Below, piece after piece: positions 60,090-64,000 of a DNA stretch of 64,000 nt. A program made the translations under genes and the position numbers. The stretch comes from Hydractinia symbiolongicarpus (lineage: Eukaryota; Cnidaria; Hydrozoa; Anthoathecata; Hydractiniidae). The first letter of the stretch is position 1, and every line of letters begins with the position of its first letter. The notes beneath the pieces were generated by a model, which ran no database searches, was not told the origin of the DNA, and saw nothing but the letters and a program-made list of their open reading frames with translations. The stretch spans positions 2,852,001 through 2,916,000 of the forward strand of contig NC_079875.1 in assembly GCF_029227915.1 (NCBI RefSeq), in the 5' to 3' direction.

Positions 60090-63000
60090 ATGTAGTTTCG
60101 GAAACTGTCTCTATTTTCTCAGCACGCGCTAACGGCTAGGATTGGTCCAACAGTACAAATTGACTCATTTATCTAAATTTTCAAATGAAACGCTGCCACA
60201 GCGCCCAGTGTAATCGCTGAGATACAGCAGGCATGTCATATTAAGAAGAATGTTACTTCTTATAGACCAATTGTGTCATTTATCTCATTTATAAAGTCAA
60301 AGTCCAAAATCAGTTCAATTAAGTCCTACAGTCAATGGTTTCACTGGTAAAAGCGATGCAACCTAGTAATATCAGAAACATATCGCTAAATACATGTTGG
60401 TACACATATGTGACGCAACCGTTGAAACTCAAACGGACTGATGCCGTTAGAAAGTCAATGAAATGTAGTTTTGAAAACTGTCTCTATTTTCTCAGCGAGC
60501 GCTAACGGCAAAGATTGGTCCAACAGTAACAAATGACTTATTTATCTAAATTTTTAAATGAAACGCTACCACAGCGCCCAGTGTAATCGCTGAGATACAG
60601 CAATCATGTCAAATTAAGAAGAATGTTATTTTTTAGAGTCCAATTGTGTCATTTATTTCATTTATAAAGTCAAAGTCCAAAATCAGTTCAATTAAGTCTC
60701 ACAGTCAATCGTTTCACTGTTAAAACCGATGCAAGCTAGTAATGTCAGAAAAATATCGCTAAATACATGTTGGTACGAATATGAGATGCAAGCGTTGTAC
60801 CTGAAACGAACTGATACCGTTAGAAAGTCAATGAAATGTAGTTTTGGAAACTGTCTCTATTTTCTCAGCGTTCACTAACGGCAAGGATTGGTCCCACAGT
60901 AACAAATGATTTATTTATTTAAATTTTTAATTGAAACGCTACCTCAGCGCCCAGTGTAATCGCTGAGATACAGCAATCATGTCAAATTAAGAAGAATGTT
61001 AATTTTTAGAGTACAATTGTGTCATTTATCTCATTTATAAAGTCAAAGTCCAAAATCAGTTCAATTAAGTCTCACAGTCAATCGTTTCACTGTTAAAAGC
61101 GATGCAACCTAGTAATATCAGAAAAATATTGCTAAATCCATGTTGGTACAAATATGAGACGCAAGCGTTGTACCTGAAACGGAATGATACCGTTAGAAAG
61201 TCAATGAAATGTAGTTTTGGAAACTGTCTCCATTTTCTCAGCGTGCGCTAACGGCTAGGATTGGTCCCACAGTAACAAATGACTTATTTACGTAAATTTT
61301 TAAATGAACCTCTACTACAGCGCCCAGTGTAATCGCTGAGATACAGCAATCATGTCAAATTAAGAAGAATGTTATTTTTTAGAGTCCAATTGTGTCATTT
61401 ATCTCAATTATAAAGTCAAAGTCCAAAATCAGTTCAATTAAGTCTCACAGTCAATCGTTTCACTGTTAAAAGTGGTGCAAGCTAGTAATGTCAGAAACAT
61501 ATCGCTGAATACATATTGGTACGAATGTGAGACGCAAGCGTTGTACCTGAAACGAACTCATACCGTTAGAAAGTCAATGAAATGTAGTTTTGGAAACTGT
61601 CTGTATTTTCTCAGCGCGCGCTAACAGCTAGTATTGGTCCCACAGTAACAAATGACTTATTTACGTAAATTTTTAAATGAACCTCTACTACAGCGCCCAG
61701 TGTAATCGCTGAGATACAGCAATCATGTCAAAATAAGAAGAATGTTATTTTTCAGAGTCTAATTGTGTCATTTATCTCATTTATAAAGTCAAAGTCCAAA
61801 ATCAGTTCAATTAAGTCTCACAGTTAATCGTTTCACTGTTAAAAGCGGTGCAAGCTAGTAATGTCAGAAAAATGTCGCTAAATACATGTTGGTACGAATA
61901 TGTGACGCAGCCGTTTTAACTCAAACGGATTGATACCGATAGAAATTTATGGAAATGTAGTTTCGGAAACTGTCTCTATTTTCTCAGCACGCGCTAACGG
62001 CTAGGATTGGTCCAACAGTACAAATTGACTCATTTATCTAAATTTTCAAATGAAACGCTGCCACAGCGCCCAGTGTAATCGCTGAGATACAGCAAGCATG
62101 TCATATTAAGAAGAATGTTACTTCTTATAGACCAATTGTGTCATTTATCTCATTTATAAAGTCAAAGTCCAAAATCAGTTCAATTAAGTCCTACAGTCAA
62201 TGGTTTCACTGGTAAAAGCGATGCAACCTAGTAATATCAGAAACATATCGCTAAATACATGTTGGTACACATATGTGACGCAACCGTTGAAACTCAAACG
62301 GACTGATGCCGTTAGAAAGTCAATGAAATGTAGTTTTGAAAACTGTCTCTATTTTCTCAGCGCGCGCTAACGGCAAAGATTGGTCCCACAGTAACAAATG
62401 ACTTATTTATCTAAATTTTTTAATGAAACGCTACCACAGCGCCCAGTGTAATCGCTGAGATACAGCAATCATGTCAAATTAAGAAGAATGTTATTTTTTA
62501 GAGTCCAATTGTGTCATTTATTTCATTTATAAAGTCAAAGTCCAAAATCAGTTCAATTAAGTCTCACAGTCAATCGTTTCACTGTTAAAACCGATGCAAG
62601 CTAGTAATGTCAGAAAAATATCGCTAAATACATGTTGGTACGAATATGAGACGCAAGCGTTGTACCTGAAACGAACTGATACCGTTAGAAAGTCAATGAA
62701 ATGTAGTTTTGGAAACTGTCTCTATTTTCTCAGCGTTCACTAACGGCAAGGATTGGTCCCACAGTAACAAATGATTTATTTATTTAAATTTTTAATTGAA
62801 ACGCTACCTCAGCGCCCAGTGTAATCGCTGAGATACAGCAATCATGTCAAATTAAGAAGAATGTTAATTTTTAGAGTACAATTGTGTCATTTATCTCATT
62901 TATAAAGTCAAAGTCCAAAATCAGTTCAATTAAGTCTCACAGTCAATCGTTTCACTGTTAAAAGCGATGCAACCTAGTAATATCAGAAAAATATTGCTAA

Positions 63001-63219
63001 ATCCATGTTGGTACAAATATGAGACGCAAGCGTTGTACCTGAAACGGAATGATACCGTTAGAAAGTCAATGAAATGTAGTTTTGGAAACTGTCTCCATTT
63101 TCTCAGCGTGCGCTAACGGCTAGGATTGGTCCCACAGTAACAAATGACTTATTTACGTAAATTTTTAAATGAACCTCTACTACAGCGCCCAGTGTAATCG
63201 CTGAGATACAGCAATCATG
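60090..63219 (+). repeat. 1,865 bp tandem duplication (five monomers) in Block VI
   Basis: 60090-61354 is repeated at 61955-63219, offset 1,865 bp, beginning with the shared GTAGTTTCGGAAAC. c, J-like, d and e line up at 60140/62005, 60513/62378, 60886/62751 and 61259/63124. The copies part inside e, where copy 1 turns to K sequence (CATGTCAAATTAAG) and copy 2 stays e (CATGTCAAAATAAG). Confidence 0.82.
61632..62004 (+). repeat. Four-way chimeric monomer K-e-f-c
   Basis: The anchor is K-type (TATTGGTCCC). The next part is e (TTTACGTAAA, ACCTCTACTACAG, GTCAAAATAAG). Then come e/f end features (CACAGTTAATCG, CGCAGCCGTTTTAACTC, ATACCGATAG). At about 61957 it turns to the terminus found before c (TAGTTTCGGAAAC, CAGCACGCGC). 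All switches keep the 373 bp register. Confidence 0.78.
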
Positions 63220-63868
63220 TCAAAATAAGAAGAATGTTATTTTTCAGAGTCTAATTGTGTCATTTATCTCATTTATAAAGTCAAAGTCCAAAATCAGTTC
63301 AATTAAGTCTCACAGTTAATCGTTTCACTGTTAAAAGCGGTGCAAGCTAGTAATGTCAGAAAAATATCGCTAAATACATGTTGGTACGAATATGTGACGC
63401 AGCCGTTTTAACTCAAACGGATTGATACCGATAGAAATTTATGGAAATGTAATTTTTGAAACAGTCTCTATTTCTTTACGCGCGCTAACGGCTACGATTG
63501 GTCCCACAGTAAAAAATGGCTTATTTATCTAAATTTTTATTTAAAGCGCTACCACAGCGCCCAGTGTAATCGCTGAGATACAGCAATCATGTCAAATTAA
63601 GAAGAATGTTATTTTTTAGAGTCCAATTGTGTCATTTATCTCAATTATAAAGTCAAAATCCAAAATCAGTTCAATTAAGTCTCACAGTCAATCGTTTCAC
63701 TGTTAAAAGTGGTGCAAGCTAGTAATGTCAGAAACATATCGCTGAATACATATTGGTACGAATGTGAGACGCAAGCGTTGTATCTGAAACGAACTCATAC
63801 CGTTAGAAAGTCAATGAAATGTAGTTTTGGAAACTGTCTCTATTTTCTCAGCGCGCGCTAACAGCTAG

Positions 63869-64000
63869 TATTGGTCCCACAGTAACAAATGACTTATTTA
63901 TCTAATTTTTTAAAGGAAACTCTACCACTGCGCCCAGTGTAATCGCTGAGATACAGCAATCATGTCAAATTAAGAAGAATGTTATTTTTTAGAGTCCAAT
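63869..64000 (+). repeat. Partial monomer at right edge (type K/Q)
   Basis: This is the first 132 bases of a monomer with the TATTGGTCCC start and the TAAAGGAAACTCTACCACTGCG segment typical of the K and Q types. It is cut by the window end, so the array continues to the right. Confidence 0.92.

Larger units (their letters stand above)
1..64000 (+). repeat. Satellite DNA array, ~373 bp monomer, 172 monomer starts
   Basis: The anchor GATTGGTCCCACAG, or a one-base variant, recurs at 166, 538, 910, 1283 and onward to 63869. Steps are 371-374 bp except for eight intervals. All copies face the same way, and I found no non-satellite sequence between them. GC is about 36%. The array is organised into nested higher-order repeats described in the entries below. 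What is seen: a homogeneous tandem repeat with monomer types that differ by substitutions. What is known: arrays of this kind are typical of eukaryotic centromeric and pericentromeric heterochromatin. What is inferred: this window lies well inside such an array, because neither edge shows decay or unique sequence. I do not recognise the satellite family. Confidence 0.98.
59394..64000 (+). repeat. Block VI: Block I types c, d, e, f interleaved with J/K
   Basis: Starts: J-like 59394, K 59767, c 60140, J-like 60513, d 60886, e/K 61259, K-anchored e/f/c 61632, c 62005, J-like 62378, d 62751, e/f 63124, f/K 63496, K/Q 63869. The c, d, e and f monomers carry the same diagnostic variants as 910-4263 (CCAACAGTACAAATTGACTC, ATGATTTATTTATTT, TTTACGTAAA, CGCAGCCGTTTTAAC). 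Families from the far left end therefore return at the right end. Confidence 0.82.

Noticed and set aside
1-64000. 5S rDNA or tRNA-derived repeat
   Set aside because: No 5S-like internal control region and no tRNA B-box (GGTTCGAAT-like) or cloverleaf was seen in either strand of the monomer.
1-64000. Embedded transposable element, telomeric repeat or inverted array segment
   Set aside because: Anchor spacing accounts for every base. All anchors are on one strand, and no target-site duplication, terminal repeat or telomere motif was found.

Overview
The whole 64 kb is one head-to-tail tandem array of a satellite DNA monomer of about 373 bp. Using the recurring anchor GATTGGTCCCACAG (variants TATTGG and GGTTGG), I counted 172 monomer starts, from 166 to 63869. 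They are all on the + strand and leave a partial monomer at each edge. Spacing is 371-374 bp almost everywhere; the exceptions are 367, 441 (twice), 404 (twice), 310 and 281 (twice). I see no gene, RNA gene, transposon, microsatellite block, inversion or unrelated insertion. The longest open frames (68-81 codons) lie inside the monomer, start at TTG or GTG, and are by-products of the repeat. GC is about 36% (133 of 373 in the monomer counted), and CpG is not depleted (14 found, about 12 expected). A kilobase-scale satellite with layered higher-order repeats points to a eukaryotic heterochromatic region of pericentromeric or centromeric type. The retained CpG leans towards an animal or other lineage with little CpG methylation, such as many invertebrates. 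I do not recognise the family or species.

Layout. Block I (1 to ~9.65 kb) is an eight-monomer higher-order repeat (types a-h, about 2.98 kb). Copy 1 is expanded to 13 monomers, copy 2 is shortened to 5, and copy 3 is complete. Block II (~9.65-28.1 kb) uses monomer types R, P, Q, S, T, U, V, W and X. A nine-monomer unit R-P-Q-R-P-S-T-Q-U occurs three times, and a segment of about 5.5 kb is repeated in tandem at a 5,663 bp offset, carrying the same 441 bp out-of-register monomer in both copies. Block III (~28.1-34.2 kb) is a shuffled stretch of Block II types with many chimeric monomers. Block IV (~34.2-46.7 kb) has a second eight-monomer unit (i-p, 2,983 bp), then an 11-monomer return of Block II/III types, then a six-monomer copy of i-p lacking m and n, then further shuffled copies. 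Block V (~46.7-59.4 kb) is a tandem pair of about 6.27 kb units carrying 404 and 281 bp monomers and three 746 bp dimers each. Block VI (59.4-64 kb) returns to Block I types c, d, e and f mixed with Block V dimers.

How it works together. The sequence looks like the product of repeated unequal exchange and gene conversion between monomers almost always paired in register. This yields nested duplications of 2, 3, 4, 5, 15 and 17 monomers, deletions of whole monomers, and chimeric monomers at the joins. Within the monomer, blocks of constant length switch between a few alternative sequences. The clearest is a 59 bp box with two forms differing at 15 positions. Short dyads (GCGCTG-3-CAGCGC, AACGG-7-CCGTT) recur in most copies. 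Comparisons were made by eye, so duplication edges are approximate and no percent identities were computed.
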